64,000 bases of DNA, taken from the NCBI RefSeq assembly GCF_001456955.1, contig NZ_KQ758467.1, forward strand, positions 590,228 through 654,227, in the 5' to 3' direction. A program made the position numbers and the translations under genes. This DNA comes from Microbacterium enclense. GTDB taxonomy: Bacteria > Actinomycetota > Actinomycetes > Actinomycetales > Microbacteriaceae. The notes under the pieces are model-generated. The model saw nothing but the letters and a program-made list of their open reading frames with translations, did not search any database and was not told the DNA's origin. Position 1 is the first letter of the stretch. Each line of letters begins with the position of its first letter. Shown one piece after another: positions 8,629-17,135 of this stretch.

Positions 8629-9066
8629 TCACGATGCCCAGCGCACGGCGTGCTGATAGTGCCCCCGCCCGAGGCGGGGGCGCGTGTACGTGACGCCTCT
8701 GACGCGGGCGAGATGGTTGTCTGCGAAGACGCGGAGCAATTTGATCGAAACTCCCAGCTCGTCTGCGATGGCCTCATCATCGAGGCCGATCGACTCGAGC
8801 TCGGCGAAAAGGACCGGATCGACCAGAACCGCGGCGGCGAAGGCGTCGGCCGCGGCCTCTGCATCGGGGTCGTCACGGCCCTGATGGCCGTAGAACGCAT
8901 GCCCCAGTTCGTGCGCCAGCACGCAGGCTCGTTCTATGGGAGTGAGCGAGAAGTCGTAGACGACCCGGCGTCGACCGTGGTCGTAGAAACCTCGGAAGGG
9001 CTCTGGCAGGTGGGCCACGTGAACGGAGACCTCGAGGCGCGCTGCCAGCGCGAGCAACTCCTTCAC
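8629..9066 (-). CDS. ImmA/IrrE family metallopeptidase
   Basis: 145-aa zinc peptidase-like protein: HELGH at residues 52-56 gives two zinc ligands and the catalytic Glu, with the third ligand probably in DPDAEAAADAF. ImmA/IrrE proteins typically inactivate a partner XRE repressor by cleavage, releasing operons in response to a signal. That partner is the gene just upstream (10-base gap), so this is a repressor/anti-repressor unit. GTG 9066 is chosen because AAGGAGAATCC sits right before it; a longer frame to 9117 would overlap the repressor gene. Confidence 0.88.
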   Translation of the reverse strand: MKELLALAARLEVSVHVAHLPEPFRGFYDHGRRRVVYDFSLTPIERACVLAHELGHAFYGHQGRDDPDAEAAADAFAAAVLVDPVLFAELESIGLDDEAIADELGVSIKLLRVFADNHLARVRGVTYTRPRLGRGHYQHAVRWAS

Positions 9067-9076
9067 GGATTCTCCT

Positions 9077-9499
9077 TCAGTCTGACGTCGGCCTTCGTTC
9101 ATCGGTGTTCGCGGCATCGCGCGCCGCGGGGGCGACGTGGCCGATATAGGTCACGTTGTCCGCGTCGTCGATGGTACGAGGGGCATCCGACACCGATGCG
9201 AGGAGCTTCCGCAGGCCGTCTTGAGGACCGCCTGGTCGATCGGGTTCGTGCGAGGCGTAGTCGCTGAGTGCCATGTCGACGATCTCCCGCGCGGGAACTC
9301 GGAGGACCGCAGCGATGCGCTCGAGTTCGGAAACCGTCGTCTCGTTCGCCCCGTCCTCTCGACGCTTGAGATTGGACAGGGCGATCCCCGTCTGGGTCGA
9401 GAGCACCTCGCGACTGACGTCTCTGCGCGCCCGTGCCGCGCGTATTGCTGCGCCGAGATGCCTGTCGAACGGGTGAGGCGTCTTCTTCGCGCGAACCAT
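9077..9499 (-). CDS. XRE-family transcriptional regulator
   Basis: 140-aa DNA-binding protein with an N-terminal Cro/C1-type helix-turn-helix (LGAAIRAARARRDVSREVLSTQTGIALSNLKRREDG...TVSELERIAAVL, residues ~16-68) and a C-terminal arm (residues ~75-140) that may be the site of ImmA cleavage. ATG 9499 is chosen; upstream in-frame codons fall into the promoter region. It is divergent from a small ORF and the polyketide operon, and an inverted repeat (TTGGC...GCCAA, 9543-9560) overlaps the -35 of that promoter, so repression of the rightward genes is a reasonable inference. Confidence 0.88.
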   Translation of the reverse strand: MVRAKKTPHPFDRHLGAAIRAARARRDVSREVLSTQTGIALSNLKRREDGANETTVSELERIAAVLRVPAREIVDMALSDYASHEPDRPGGPQDGLRKLLASVSDAPRTIDDADNVTYIGHVAPAARDAANTDERRPTSD

Positions 9500-9542
9500 G
9501 TGCCCAGCGTAGGTCAGCCCCTCACGGCTTCGACCGGGTGAA

Positions 9543-9577
9543 TTGGCTTTGAAAGGCCAAACATGACTGGTTAGCAT
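9543..9577 (+). promoter_or_regulatory. promoter with overlapping operator-like inverted repeat
   Basis: TTGAAA (9549-9554), a 17-base spacer and TAGCAT (9572-9577) form a good sigma-70-type promoter reading rightward. Arms TTGGC and GCCAA surround the -35 box, as expected for an XRE operator. Six bases separate the -10 from ATG 9584, so transcription would start at or next to that ATG (leaderless mRNA). The stretch is clearly more AT-rich than its surroundings. Confidence 0.6.
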
Positions 9578-9583
9578 CCATTC

Positions 9584-9793
9584 ATGGGCACGTCAGGTCG
9601 CAAGATCACCCGCGTAGACCTCGGCGCGGTCGATCGTGACCAGCGCGAACCGGAGCGTCGAGCGAACGACGTTTCTGTGCGCGAGTTCCTTACGGCTGGG
9701 GCGGAACGGGGGTTGACGACCGGCCAGATGTTTCCGGGTCACGCCGCGAGTGGCGCCCGGCCGCCCGAATCGGGTGCCCCATCGACACCGTGA
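9584..9793 (+). CDS. small hypothetical protein, apparently leaderless
   Basis: 69-codon ORF starting exactly where the 9549-9577 promoter should start transcription. The protein is polar and basic with a possible helix (VSVREFLTAGAERGLTTGQM); no family is recognised. It lies between the XRE/ImmA pair and the ABC/polyketide operon, with a 90-base gap to the latter. It could be a small regulatory protein, a partner of the repressor, or just the transcribed leader of the operon; codon use alone does not settle it. Confidence 0.4.
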   Translation: MGTSGRKITRVDLGAVDRDQREPERRANDVSVREFLTAGAERGLTTGQMFPGHAASGARPPESGAPSTP

Positions 9794-9883
9794 GGCGGCG
9801 GACGCCGACGTCTCGCGACTCCCGGAGAGACTGCTCGGCGGTGTCCCCGGTCCCATTCACCACACAGCAAGCAGGAGTAGTCC

Positions 9884-10783
9884 GTGTCTATCCAGGTGGA
9901 ACACCTCCGAAAGAGCTACGGCTCGCTCGAGGCCGTTCGCGATCTATCTTTCGACGTCCCCACGGGGTCGCTGTTCGCGTTCCTTGGGGCGAATGGTGCG
10001 GGCAAGAGCACGACGATCGGCTGCATCACGACAGTTCTCCGTCCGACTTCCGGTCGGATCCGCGTGCATGACCGTGACGCGGTAGATGACCCATACGGGG
10101 TACGCGGGGTCATCGGCGCCGTCTTTCAACAATCGCTTCTGGATCCATTGCTCTCCGTTCGCGAGAACCTGGCGACCCGGGCAGGCTTCTATGGACTCCG
10201 CAGGCGTGAAGCATCGGCGAGGATCGGCGAGCTGGCCGAATTGATCAACCTGGGAGACTTCCTCGACCGGCGCTACGGCGTGCTCTCCGGCGGCCAGAAG
10301 CGCCGGGCCGACATCGCGCGTGCGATCATCCACCGCCCCCGCGTCGTCTTCCTCGACGAGCCCACCGCGGGCCTCGACCCGCAGTCGCGGGAACAGATCT
10401 GGTCTGCAATCGACCAGCTCCGCGCAAACCATGCGACGACTGTTTTCCTGACTACTCACTACATGGAGGAGACCGAGCGGGCCGATCAGGTCTGCATCAT
10501 CGCGCGGGGCGAGATCGTCGCAGAGGGGAGTCCGGCACGACTCCGTTCCGCTTACAGTCGCAGCGTGCTCACCGTGAGCGCCTCCGACGTGGCATCCGTC
10601 CTCGCCGAGTGCGAAACGCGGGGCCTCGTCGCGGCACGATCCGGTGACCTCGTACGCGTACACGTCGACGACATCGAGCAGGCCCGGTCAGTCCTGGTCT
10701 CGCCGTGGGTCACGGACTTCGAATTCCGACACGGAACGATGGACGACGTCTTCCTCAACGTGACGGGGGGCCAGGCGGCATGA
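9884..10783 (+). CDS. ABC transporter ATP-binding protein (DrrA-like)
   Basis: 299-aa ATPase subunit of an ABC-2 exporter. Walker A GANGAGKST is near residue 37, the signature LSGGQKRRADIARA near 135, Walker B VVFLDEPTAGLD near 155 and the switch His in TTHYMEE near 188; a C-terminal extension with a small ferredoxin-like fold is typical of DrrA/CcmA-type drug or lipid exporters. GTG 9884 has a GGAG site upstream. The stop overlaps the permease start (ATGA). As first gene of the polyketide operon it probably exports the product. Confidence 0.93.
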   Translation: MSIQVEHLRKSYGSLEAVRDLSFDVPTGSLFAFLGANGAGKSTTIGCITTVLRPTSGRIRVHDRDAVDDPYGVRGVIGAVFQQSLLDPLLSVRENLATRAGFYGLRRREASARIGELAELINLGDFLDRRYGVLSGGQKRRADIARAIIHRPRVVFLDEPTAGLDPQSREQIWSAIDQLRANHATTVFLTTHYMEETERADQVCIIARGEIVAEGSPARLRSAYSRSVLTVSASDVASVLAECETRGLVAARSGDLVRVHVDDIEQARSVLVSPWVTDFEFRHGTMDDVFLNVTGGQAA

Positions 10784-11658
10784 GAACGATCGCGATTCTC
10801 ACCGGGCGGAATCTGCGCCTCTTCTTCCGAGACCGCGCAGGGGTGTTCTTCTCTCTCCTGTCGGCCCTCATTCTCATAGCGCTGTACGCGCTGTTCCTGG
10901 GCAACCTGCAGGTCGACAATCTGACCGAGCGCTTTCCGGACGCAGCGAGCAGCGACATCCACTGGTTCGTGAACGCGTGGGTCTTCGCCGGAATCACCAT
11001 GATCACGACACTGACGACGGCATTGGCCGCCTTGACGGTCTTCGTCGACGATCGCGCGAGCGGACGCTTCAGCGACTTCCTGGTCTCACCCATTCGCCGC
11101 GTCGAGCTGATCCTGGGCTACCTCTTGTCGAGCTTTCTCATCTCGCTCAGCATGACAGTGGTCATCCTCGCCGTGGGGCAGGTCTATCTGCTCACGCAGG
11201 GCAGTCCCATGATGACCGCGAGCGAGGCAGCAGAGACGCTCGGCTACGTCGCTCTTTCGAGCGTGGCGTTCGCCGCGCTGTCGAGCTTCGTGGTCACCTT
11301 TCTGCGCACCGCCGGCGCGTTCGCCGCGCTGTCGACCGTGGTGGGAACGGTCATCGGCTTCCTCGCCGGAGCGTACATCCCTGTCGGGACGCTCCCGGAC
11401 GGCATCGTGAATGGGATCAACGCGCTCCCCTTCGCGCAGTCGGCGATGCTGATCCGTACCCCCATGACCGCGCAGGCACTATCCGCGCTGGCTGGCGAAG
11501 AGGGGCAGGCGGCCGACGCGGTGAAGGCGTTTTACGGCATCTCGGCCCACGTCGGTGAATTCGAGGTCACTGCCGGCTTCGCCGTCGCAGTTCTGGTCGC
11601 GGTGTTCGTCGTCTTCGCGTCACTCGGGGCGCGTCAGCTCGCTCGCCGGATCCGCTGA
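10780..11658 (+). CDS. ABC-2 type transporter permease
   Basis: 292-aa integral membrane subunit with about six hydrophobic segments (residues ~20-42, 60-88, 105-135, 145-168, 172-190 and 262-282) and the ABC-2 motif DRASGRFSDFLVSPIRRVELILGYLLSSF before the central helices. It pairs with the preceding ATPase (4-base overlap) to form a DrrAB-like exporter; two copies of each are expected. The long loop between the last two helices (residues ~210-255) may face outward. Its stop shares one base with the downstream malonyltransferase start (TGATG), so translation is coupled to the biosynthetic genes. Confidence 0.9.
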   Translation: MRTIAILTGRNLRLFFRDRAGVFFSLLSALILIALYALFLGNLQVDNLTERFPDAASSDIHWFVNAWVFAGITMITTLTTALAALTVFVDDRASGRFSDFLVSPIRRVELILGYLLSSFLISLSMTVVILAVGQVYLLTQGSPMMTASEAAETLGYVALSSVAFAALSSFVVTFLRTAGAFAALSTVVGTVIGFLAGAYIPVGTLPDGIVNGINALPFAQSAMLIRTPMTAQALSALAGEEGQAADAVKAFYGISAHVGEFEVTAGFAVAVLVAVFVVFASLGARQLARRIR

Positions 11659-12566
11659 TGTCGGGGACTTTTCTCGCCGTGCCAGGGCAGGGTAGCCAGT
11701 CCCTCGGGATGGGAAGGCAGCTGGCCACCCGACATTCCGCCGCGCGGGCGGTTTTCGACGAAGCCGCGGACGCGCTCGGCTTCGATCTGCGCGACGTGAT
11801 GTGGGGTGATTCCGCCAGCCGACTGATGGCGACCGATCATGCTCAACCCGCCATCGTCCTCCTCGCCATCGCCGCCCTGCGAGCGTGGGACGCTTCGACG
11901 TCGTCCGCCCTCGACATCCGGTGGGCCGTGGGTCACAGTGTCGGATCGATCGCCGCGGCGATTGCCGCGGGGGCCCTCGCTTTCGCTGACGGGATGCGGC
12001 TCGCACGCACCCGGGGTCTCGTGATGAGTGCCGCTCCCGGACCGGGGGCGATGCTCGCGGTCGCGGTCACCTCTTCACACGCTCACGGAGACATCGCCCG
12101 CGTCGCCGCCGCGCTGGGGCTGGACATCGCATGCATCAACGGTCCTCGGCAGATCGTGCTCGCGGGACCCCGCGCGGGCATTCTCGAAGCGCGCACGACG
12201 TTCGGGGCGCGATCCCGACTCCTCGATGTGAGCCACGGCTTCCACTCCTCTCTGATGGACCCTGTCGCGCAGCGATGGGCACGGGAAGTGGCGACCACAC
12301 CATTCCGCGACCCTCGGGTGCCCTTGCTATCGGCGATCTCGGGGGAGCTCCTCCACACGGCCGAGCACATCGCCGAGGACGTCCGCCGGGGAGTTCGCGA
12401 GACCGTGAGGTGGGATCTGGTCACCGCGGTCGCACACGACAGCGGATGCTCAGCAGTCATCCTCGGTAATGGCCACACCCTGATTCGCTTCTGGCGGGGG
12501 GATGCCATCGCGGACGGGGCGATCGTCGTCGACGACGCTTTCCGTGGAGGCGTTCGTGCAGCCTGA
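11658..12566 (+). CDS. ACP S-malonyltransferase, pathway-specific
   Basis: 302-aa FabD-type acyltransferase that loads malonyl units from malonyl-CoA onto an acyl carrier protein. Seen: GQGSQ at residues 10-14, the nucleophile Ser94 in GHSVG, Arg119 in TRGLVM (carboxylate binding) and the catalytic His196 in HGFHSSLM. All key residues are present. The arrangement beside an ACP, KR, DH and KS-CLF marks it as part of a type II polyketide system rather than the housekeeping fab cluster, which would have fabH and acpP neighbours. ATG 11658 overlaps the permease stop by one base. Confidence 0.9.
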   Translation: MSGTFLAVPGQGSQSLGMGRQLATRHSAARAVFDEAADALGFDLRDVMWGDSASRLMATDHAQPAIVLLAIAALRAWDASTSSALDIRWAVGHSVGSIAAAIAAGALAFADGMRLARTRGLVMSAAPGPGAMLAVAVTSSHAHGDIARVAAALGLDIACINGPRQIVLAGPRAGILEARTTFGARSRLLDVSHGFHSSLMDPVAQRWAREVATTPFRDPRVPLLSAISGELLHTAEHIAEDVRRGVRETVRWDLVTAVAHDSGCSAVILGNGHTLIRFWRGDAIADGAIVVDDAFRGGVRAA

Positions 12567-13293
12567 CCGGAGCGTCGTCGTCACCGGCGGATCCCGAGGC
12601 ATCGGCCGGGCGTGCGTCGAGACTCTCGCCGACGCGGGATGGCATGTCATCGTGGTCTTTCGCCGAGCCGCCGACGAAGCCGCGGACGTCGTGCGCACCG
12701 TGACGGAGCGAGGGGGGTCCGCGTCGGCGGTGCAAGCCGATGTGGCATCCGAGACGCAGGTCCGCGACGTGTTCCGGGCCATGCGCGCTGAGCACCCCCG
12801 CCTGGCGGGGGTCGTGTCGAACGCCGGGATCACGCGTGACGGGCTGACACCGATGATGTCTCTCGCGACGTGGAACACCGTCGTCGAGACGAATCTCACA
12901 GCCTCGTTCCTCGTCGCCCGAGAGTCACTGAAAGCGATGCGCCGGACCGGGGGATCCCTCGTCTTCATGAGCTCGGTATCCGGCTTGCGCGGTCAGGTGG
13001 GACAGGCGAACTATGCCGCCAGTAAGGGCGCGGTGAACGCGATGACACGTTCACTGGCGCGCGAGGCCGCGGCGGTCGACATCCGCGTCAACGCGGTCGC
13101 ACCCGGGTTCACCGACACCGATATGGTCCGCCGGATGCCGCGCGGGGACCTCGAACGGCTCGTCGATGCCGTCCCGCTTCGACGGATGGCGCGGCCGCAT
13201 GAAGTGGCATCCCTGGTTCGCTTCCTTCTCAGCGATGACGCCTCGTACATCACCGGACAGACCATCTCGATCGACGGCGGATTGACCGCCTGA
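12556..13293 (+). CDS. 3-oxoacyl-ACP reductase (FabG-like ketoreductase)
   Basis: 245-aa short-chain dehydrogenase: NADP-binding TGGSRGIG at residues 10-17, NAG at 89-91, catalytic Ser140, Tyr153 and Lys157 (NYAASKGAV), and the C-terminal GQTISIDGG typical of FabG. It would reduce the beta-keto group after each elongation step. The frame is open further upstream, but GTG 12556 has GGAGG at correct spacing and starts 11 bases before the malonyltransferase stop. All residues for activity are present. No enoylreductase gene is nearby, so the chain should stay unsaturated after dehydration. Confidence 0.92.
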   Translation: MQPDRSVVVTGGSRGIGRACVETLADAGWHVIVVFRRAADEAADVVRTVTERGGSASAVQADVASETQVRDVFRAMRAEHPRLAGVVSNAGITRDGLTPMMSLATWNTVVETNLTASFLVARESLKAMRRTGGSLVFMSSVSGLRGQVGQANYAASKGAVNAMTRSLAREAAAVDIRVNAVAPGFTDTDMVRRMPRGDLERLVDAVPLRRMARPHEVASLVRFLLSDDASYITGQTISIDGGLTA

Positions 13294-13313
13294 GGCCCCT
13301 ACGGAGACGAAAC

Positions 13314-13598
13314 ATGGAATACCGAGAACTGGCGCAGCAGGCTGTCACCCGGCGCGAGTTGAACGACCGCGTCAAGGCGCTGATAGCCGAGGGGCTTGGG
13401 CTGCCCATCGACGCGAGCCTCATCGACGACGATCAGCCCCTCTTCGGGCGTGGACTCGAACTCGACTCGCTCGACACCCTCGAAATCGTGAGCCTGATCG
13501 ACGAGAACTTCGGCGTTTACATCACCGACGACGACAAATTCGTCTTCGGTTCGATCAACACCATCGCAGACTTCATCGAACAGGCGCGAGCGCGGTGA
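13314..13598 (+). CDS. acyl carrier protein
   Basis: 94-aa four-helix carrier. The phosphopantetheine attachment Ser52 lies in ELDSLDTLEIV, followed by acidic helix II and a LIDENFGVYI helix III region. The N-terminal 15 residues are longer than in housekeeping AcpP. It carries the growing chain for the KS-CLF, KR and DH enzymes around it and needs activation by a phosphopantetheinyl transferase such as the one at 19545. The stop overlaps the dehydratase start (GTGA). A clear ribosome site (GGAGACGAAAC) precedes ATG 13314. Confidence 0.92.
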   Translation: MEYRELAQQAVTRRELNDRVKALIAEGLGLPIDASLIDDDQPLFGRGLELDSLDTLEIVSLIDENFGVYITDDDKFVFGSINTIADFIEQARAR

Positions 13599-14041
13599 CC
13601 GGCCGACGAGGTGTCGCGCTCGCGTCTGCCGAGGTCGCGCGGCGACTCCCGCACCGGCACCCGTTCTTACTGCTGGATCGCGTCGATGATCTCGAGGTCG
13701 GTATCTCTGCGGTGGGCACGAAGAACGTATCCATCGCTGATCCGGTGTTCGCGGGCCATTTTCCGGGCAACCCGGTCTACCCCGGCGTTCACATGGTCGA
13801 AGTGGCGGCACAGCTCTGCGGTTTGATCGGTTCCTCCGACGAGCCGGAGCCCGTCCTGGGGTATCTGGCATCGATCAAGCGGTTCAAGTTCGTCGCGGTA
13901 GTCGTCCCGGGTGATCAGATGAGAATCTCGGCGCGAGCCGGAGCGTCCATCGGCGCGCTGACCGAGTTCGCCGTCGAGATCACTGTCGCCGGCCGAGTCG
14001 TGGCGAGCGGCGTTCTCGCCATCGCCCGCGCCCGAAGGTGA
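13595..14041 (+). CDS. 3-hydroxyacyl-ACP dehydratase (FabZ-like)
   Basis: 148-aa hot-dog fold dehydratase. The FabZ signature is intact: LPHRHPFLLLDRV at residues 18-30 and GHFPGNPVYPGVHMVE at 54-69 with catalytic His55 and Glu69. It removes water from 3-hydroxyacyl-ACP, giving a trans double bond. Together with the adjacent ketoreductase and no enoylreductase, repeated cycles would build a conjugated polyene. GTG 13595 overlaps the acp stop by four bases. Confidence 0.93.
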   Translation: MTGRRGVALASAEVARRLPHRHPFLLLDRVDDLEVGISAVGTKNVSIADPVFAGHFPGNPVYPGVHMVEVAAQLCGLIGSSDEPEPVLGYLASIKRFKFVAVVVPGDQMRISARAGASIGALTEFAVEITVAGRVVASGVLAIARARR

Positions 14042-14050
14042 GAGCGTCGT

Positions 14051-16096
14051 ATGTCCGCAGAGATCCGTGAACTCACCGGCGAAGACGACCTCGGGCGAGT
14101 TGCTGACTTCTTCATCCGGAATCACTACGGCCCTACGGGCGTGGTCCTGTCAGGACACGCGCTCGAACGCGTGTTTCGCGAGCGTGGTGTTCGCCTCTTC
14201 CTCGTCGCAGAGGAACGGGGCGAAATCGTCGCAACCATCGGATACGCGACCATGTCGGGCCGCCGGGTGGCCCCACCGGGTCAACTCTTCGCCGGGATGT
14301 TCGTGATCGCGCCGAGCCACCGCACGGGGATGCTGGCGGGGCGTCTCTTCTCCGATTCCTTCGAACGACTGGTCGCCCGCGGGATTCGCGGTCTTCGCGT
14401 CGAGGTCGACCCGGCGAACTCTCGGGCTTTCCCGCTCTACGTCAGGGTGGGATTCAGAGCCCTCGAGGGAATGACCCCGGACGAGGACGGCTATGTCGAG
14501 CTCGTCAGTGTCCTTCCGGGGGTGACGACCGATCTGTCGAACAACGCCGTCGCCTGGACCGGTCGGTCCCTCAGCGGCGACAGGCGCAACTGGCGATCGA
14601 TCCGCCGCTCACGGACGCAATCCGTCGACAGCGGGATCGTCCGGCTCCCTGGGTGCGGTGATGCGATCCGATATGACTTCGAGCTCCCCGGCCTCCTCGT
14701 CTCGGCGGTCGGACGTGTCGACGATGCCGCGCTCGTGACGCTCTCCGTGAACGGCTCCGCCGCGCCGGGATTCCCGCCGCCCGGCGACTGCGAGCAAGCG
14801 CATCCAGCCCGAATCGTAGTGTCGAGGGCGCTCGGGCTCTTCACGGTGACGCTCGACGAACGTGGCACGCTCGTCGTTTCGCACCCCGGGCACCTCGGCT
14901 CTGTCGTCGTCGATCCACATCCGGTCGCATCGGGCGGAACCGCGGGCCCGCGACGACCCTCCTCCCGTCCTCTTCACGTGGATGCCGCCGACGAGATGTG
15001 GCGAATCGACGACGGAGACGTGGAGCGCGTGGTGGAATTCCTCCCCGCGGGAGTGCGAGTGACGGCGATGAGTCGGAGCGCGAGCGAAGTCGTCTGCTTC
15101 CCCTGGATGGGACTACGCGTCGCACGTCTCGCGCTGTCGCTCGAGGGCGTCGAGGCGCGCGCCGCACACGCTGTGCGCGGACGCTGGCCTGTCGATCTGG
15201 TCGACTTCGAGGCATCCGCCGACGGGGAGAGTTCGTGGCCGGCAGCGGGGACCGAGGTCGTCTGGAGTGACGGTGCATCCGGCGTCACGATCGCCGCCAC
15301 GCGGCTTCGTGCGGAGAAGGCGCGCCTCGAGGGATGGCACTTCGTGCGCCTCTCGGGCGAGACGAGCGTGGGATACGACCTCTCGGTGTCGTCATCCGGG
15401 TGTTCATCGCGGGTCCGCAACGGACGCGGTGGGCGAGTGATCGACACGTGGTGGCGCTCGCGACGAGCGCTGGCCGATGTCCTCCAGACGACAACGGATG
15501 CCGGAACACTCATCGTCGCGCCAGAGGCGGGTCTCGTGGAATGGCGTCGTGACGGTCGCCCGGTAGTGTGCTCGTCCTTCCCTTCCCGGCGGGCGATCGG
15601 CCCGCTCACGACGGTGTCAACAGCGCTCTGGGCGTGCGCAGAGCCGGATCGTACGGACCTCGACCTGGGCGCTGCATGGCCGACCGACGACGCCCGGCTC
15701 CCGTTCCAGCCGAGTGGCGACACCCAGGGTGCGGGGTGGTCGTTGACCTCGTTCGACTCGCCGAGCGAGCTCGGCGTGCGGGTGATCGCGATCGCCGAGG
15801 AGCGCAGACTGGAGGCGGTCGTCTTTCTGGCGCTCGCCAGGGCCACTCGCGTCAGAATCGCGGATTCCGACGGCGGGGTGCTCGAACTCGACGTCTCGCC
15901 GGACCCGTGGCGCACATGGACGCGCGCAGCCAGCTTCTTCATGGACGGCGGCTGGCTCCACTTGACGTCCGTCCGCGGCATACACCCCGAGATCTTGATT
16001 CGTTCTACCGCGCAGGGCCTGATGGTCGCCGCCTACTCGCGACTCGCCTCAGAGCCCACGACGACGGTCTGGAGCGTCCGATGGGACGCCCTCTGA
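14051..16096 (+). CDS. two-part protein: GNAT domain plus ~500-aa unknown region
   Basis: 681 aa. Residues ~1-165 form a GNAT acyltransferase (IRELTGEDDLGRVADFFIRN; GMFVIAPSHRTGMLAGRLF is the acyl-CoA loop; VDPANSRAFPLYVRVGF closes the fold). The rest matches no family I know: it is rich in predicted beta strands, Val, Arg and Asp, with no transmembrane helix, and has Trp-containing repeats of SDG-type turns (VVWSDGASGVTIAATRL; RIADSDGGVLELDV). In place it may transfer the polyketide acyl chain from ACP to an amine or sugar, with the beta-rich part binding the acceptor. ATG 14051 lies 9 bases after the dehydratase stop. The function is inferred from context only. Confidence 0.75.
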   Translation: MSAEIRELTGEDDLGRVADFFIRNHYGPTGVVLSGHALERVFRERGVRLFLVAEERGEIVATIGYATMSGRRVAPPGQLFAGMFVIAPSHRTGMLAGRLFSDSFERLVARGIRGLRVEVDPANSRAFPLYVRVGFRALEGMTPDEDGYVELVSVLPGVTTDLSNNAVAWTGRSLSGDRRNWRSIRRSRTQSVDSGIVRLPGCGDAIRYDFELPGLLVSAVGRVDDAALVTLSVNGSAAPGFPPPGDCEQAHPARIVVSRALGLFTVTLDERGTLVVSHPGHLGSVVVDPHPVASGGTAGPRRPSSRPLHVDAADEMWRIDDGDVERVVEFLPAGVRVTAMSRSASEVVCFPWMGLRVARLALSLEGVEARAAHAVRGRWPVDLVDFEASADGESSWPAAGTEVVWSDGASGVTIAATRLRAEKARLEGWHFVRLSGETSVGYDLSVSSSGCSSRVRNGRGGRVIDTWWRSRRALADVLQTTTDAGTLIVAPEAGLVEWRRDGRPVVCSSFPSRRAIGPLTTVSTALWACAEPDRTDLDLGAAWPTDDARLPFQPSGDTQGAGWSLTSFDSPSELGVRVIAIAEERRLEAVVFLALARATRVRIADSDGGVLELDVSPDPWRTWTRAASFFMDGGWLHLTSVRGIHPEILIRSTAQGLMVAAYSRLASEPTTTVWSVRWDAL

Positions 16097-16154
16097 CGCC
16101 GTCGTCCCCTTCCACGACCCACGCAACCCGACCGATGATCATCTAAGGAGACCG

Positions 16155-17135
16155 ATGTCCACGAACTCGGAGTATCACGCACTTCGTCGATCCGCCGGCG
16201 TCTACGCGCGCGGCACGAGCATTCATTCGATCGGCGGCGCAGGTCGTGAGGCCCTCCTGTCTCACGTCATCGCCCGGCCCACAGAATTCGCGCAGCCAGG
16301 ATCGGTCGTCGATTCGCTCGTGCTCGACGACGCCGGCCGTGTCATGGACTTCGTGCTCGCCGTCGTCGACGAAGACCGCACTCTCGTGATCTCGGAGAAC
16401 AGCAAGAGTGCCACCTCCGACATGAAGGCGGTTGCGATCGCACTCGGCATGCGCGACGTGACCATCGACGCCCTTCCAGGATGGGGAGCAATTGCCGTCG
16501 AGGGTCCCCGCGCGTGGGAGGTCGTGCGCGGTCTGATCGCGGACGACATCGCGAGCCTGCTATTAAACGAATGGCAGTCCGTGGAGATCCCCGGGGCTTC
16601 GTTCGCGCTCCTCGCGCGCACCGGCACCACGGCCGAGTACGGGTACGTCGTGGTCGCAGACGTCGCCTCGGACGTTCTCATCGACAGCCTCCGGTCACCC
16701 CTCGAAGACGTGGATGGTGCCCTCGTCGGTCCGCCGGCCCTTCAGCGCGCGCGGATCGAAGTCAACCACCCGGTGGTACCCGACCAGTTCACCGGCGTCA
16801 CCGCGCTCGAGGCGGGGGCCGGGTGGGCCGCGGGTATCGGTCGAGAAGACTCATACCGGGGGGCCGGTCACGCTGAGCGGACGCATCGTCGCCTGGTCGC
16901 CATTCGATCAACGCGTCCCCTCGAGAGCGGACGCACCGTCGAGGCGGGCGGGGTGACGGTCGGTCGCGTCCACCTCTGCGCGGCCGAGATCGACGGCGAG
17001 ACCAGCTATGCGCTGGCGTTGCTCGACGCACCCTTCGACGTGCCGGGACTCGAGCTCGCCGTCGATGGCGAGACGGTGAGAACCGTCTCGCGACCGGCGG
17101 TCCAGCCCGTGTCCTGGACCGAGCCGATCGGATGA
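16155..17135 (+). CDS. GcvT/YgfZ-like folate-binding protein
   Basis: 326-aa protein with the two-part fold of aminomethyltransferases (GcvT) and YgfZ: start YHALRRSAGVYARGTSIHSIGGAGREALLSHVIA, central LPGWGAIAVEGPRAWEVV, and LEAGAGWAAG plus a C-terminal barrel (VGRVHLCAAEIDGETSYALALL). It lacks the KGCYxGQE motif of YgfZ, and no glycine-cleavage genes are nearby, so a tetrahydrofolate-dependent one-carbon step or a purely structural role in the polyketide pathway is more likely than glycine cleavage. ATG 16155 has an AAGGAG site. Its stop overlaps the ketosynthase start (ATGA). Confidence 0.8.
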   Translation: MSTNSEYHALRRSAGVYARGTSIHSIGGAGREALLSHVIARPTEFAQPGSVVDSLVLDDAGRVMDFVLAVVDEDRTLVISENSKSATSDMKAVAIALGMRDVTIDALPGWGAIAVEGPRAWEVVRGLIADDIASLLLNEWQSVEIPGASFALLARTGTTAEYGYVVVADVASDVLIDSLRSPLEDVDGALVGPPALQRARIEVNHPVVPDQFTGVTALEAGAGWAAGIGREDSYRGAGHAERTHRRLVAIRSTRPLESGRTVEAGGVTVGRVHLCAAEIDGETSYALALLDAPFDVPGLELAVDGETVRTVSRPAVQPVSWTEPIG

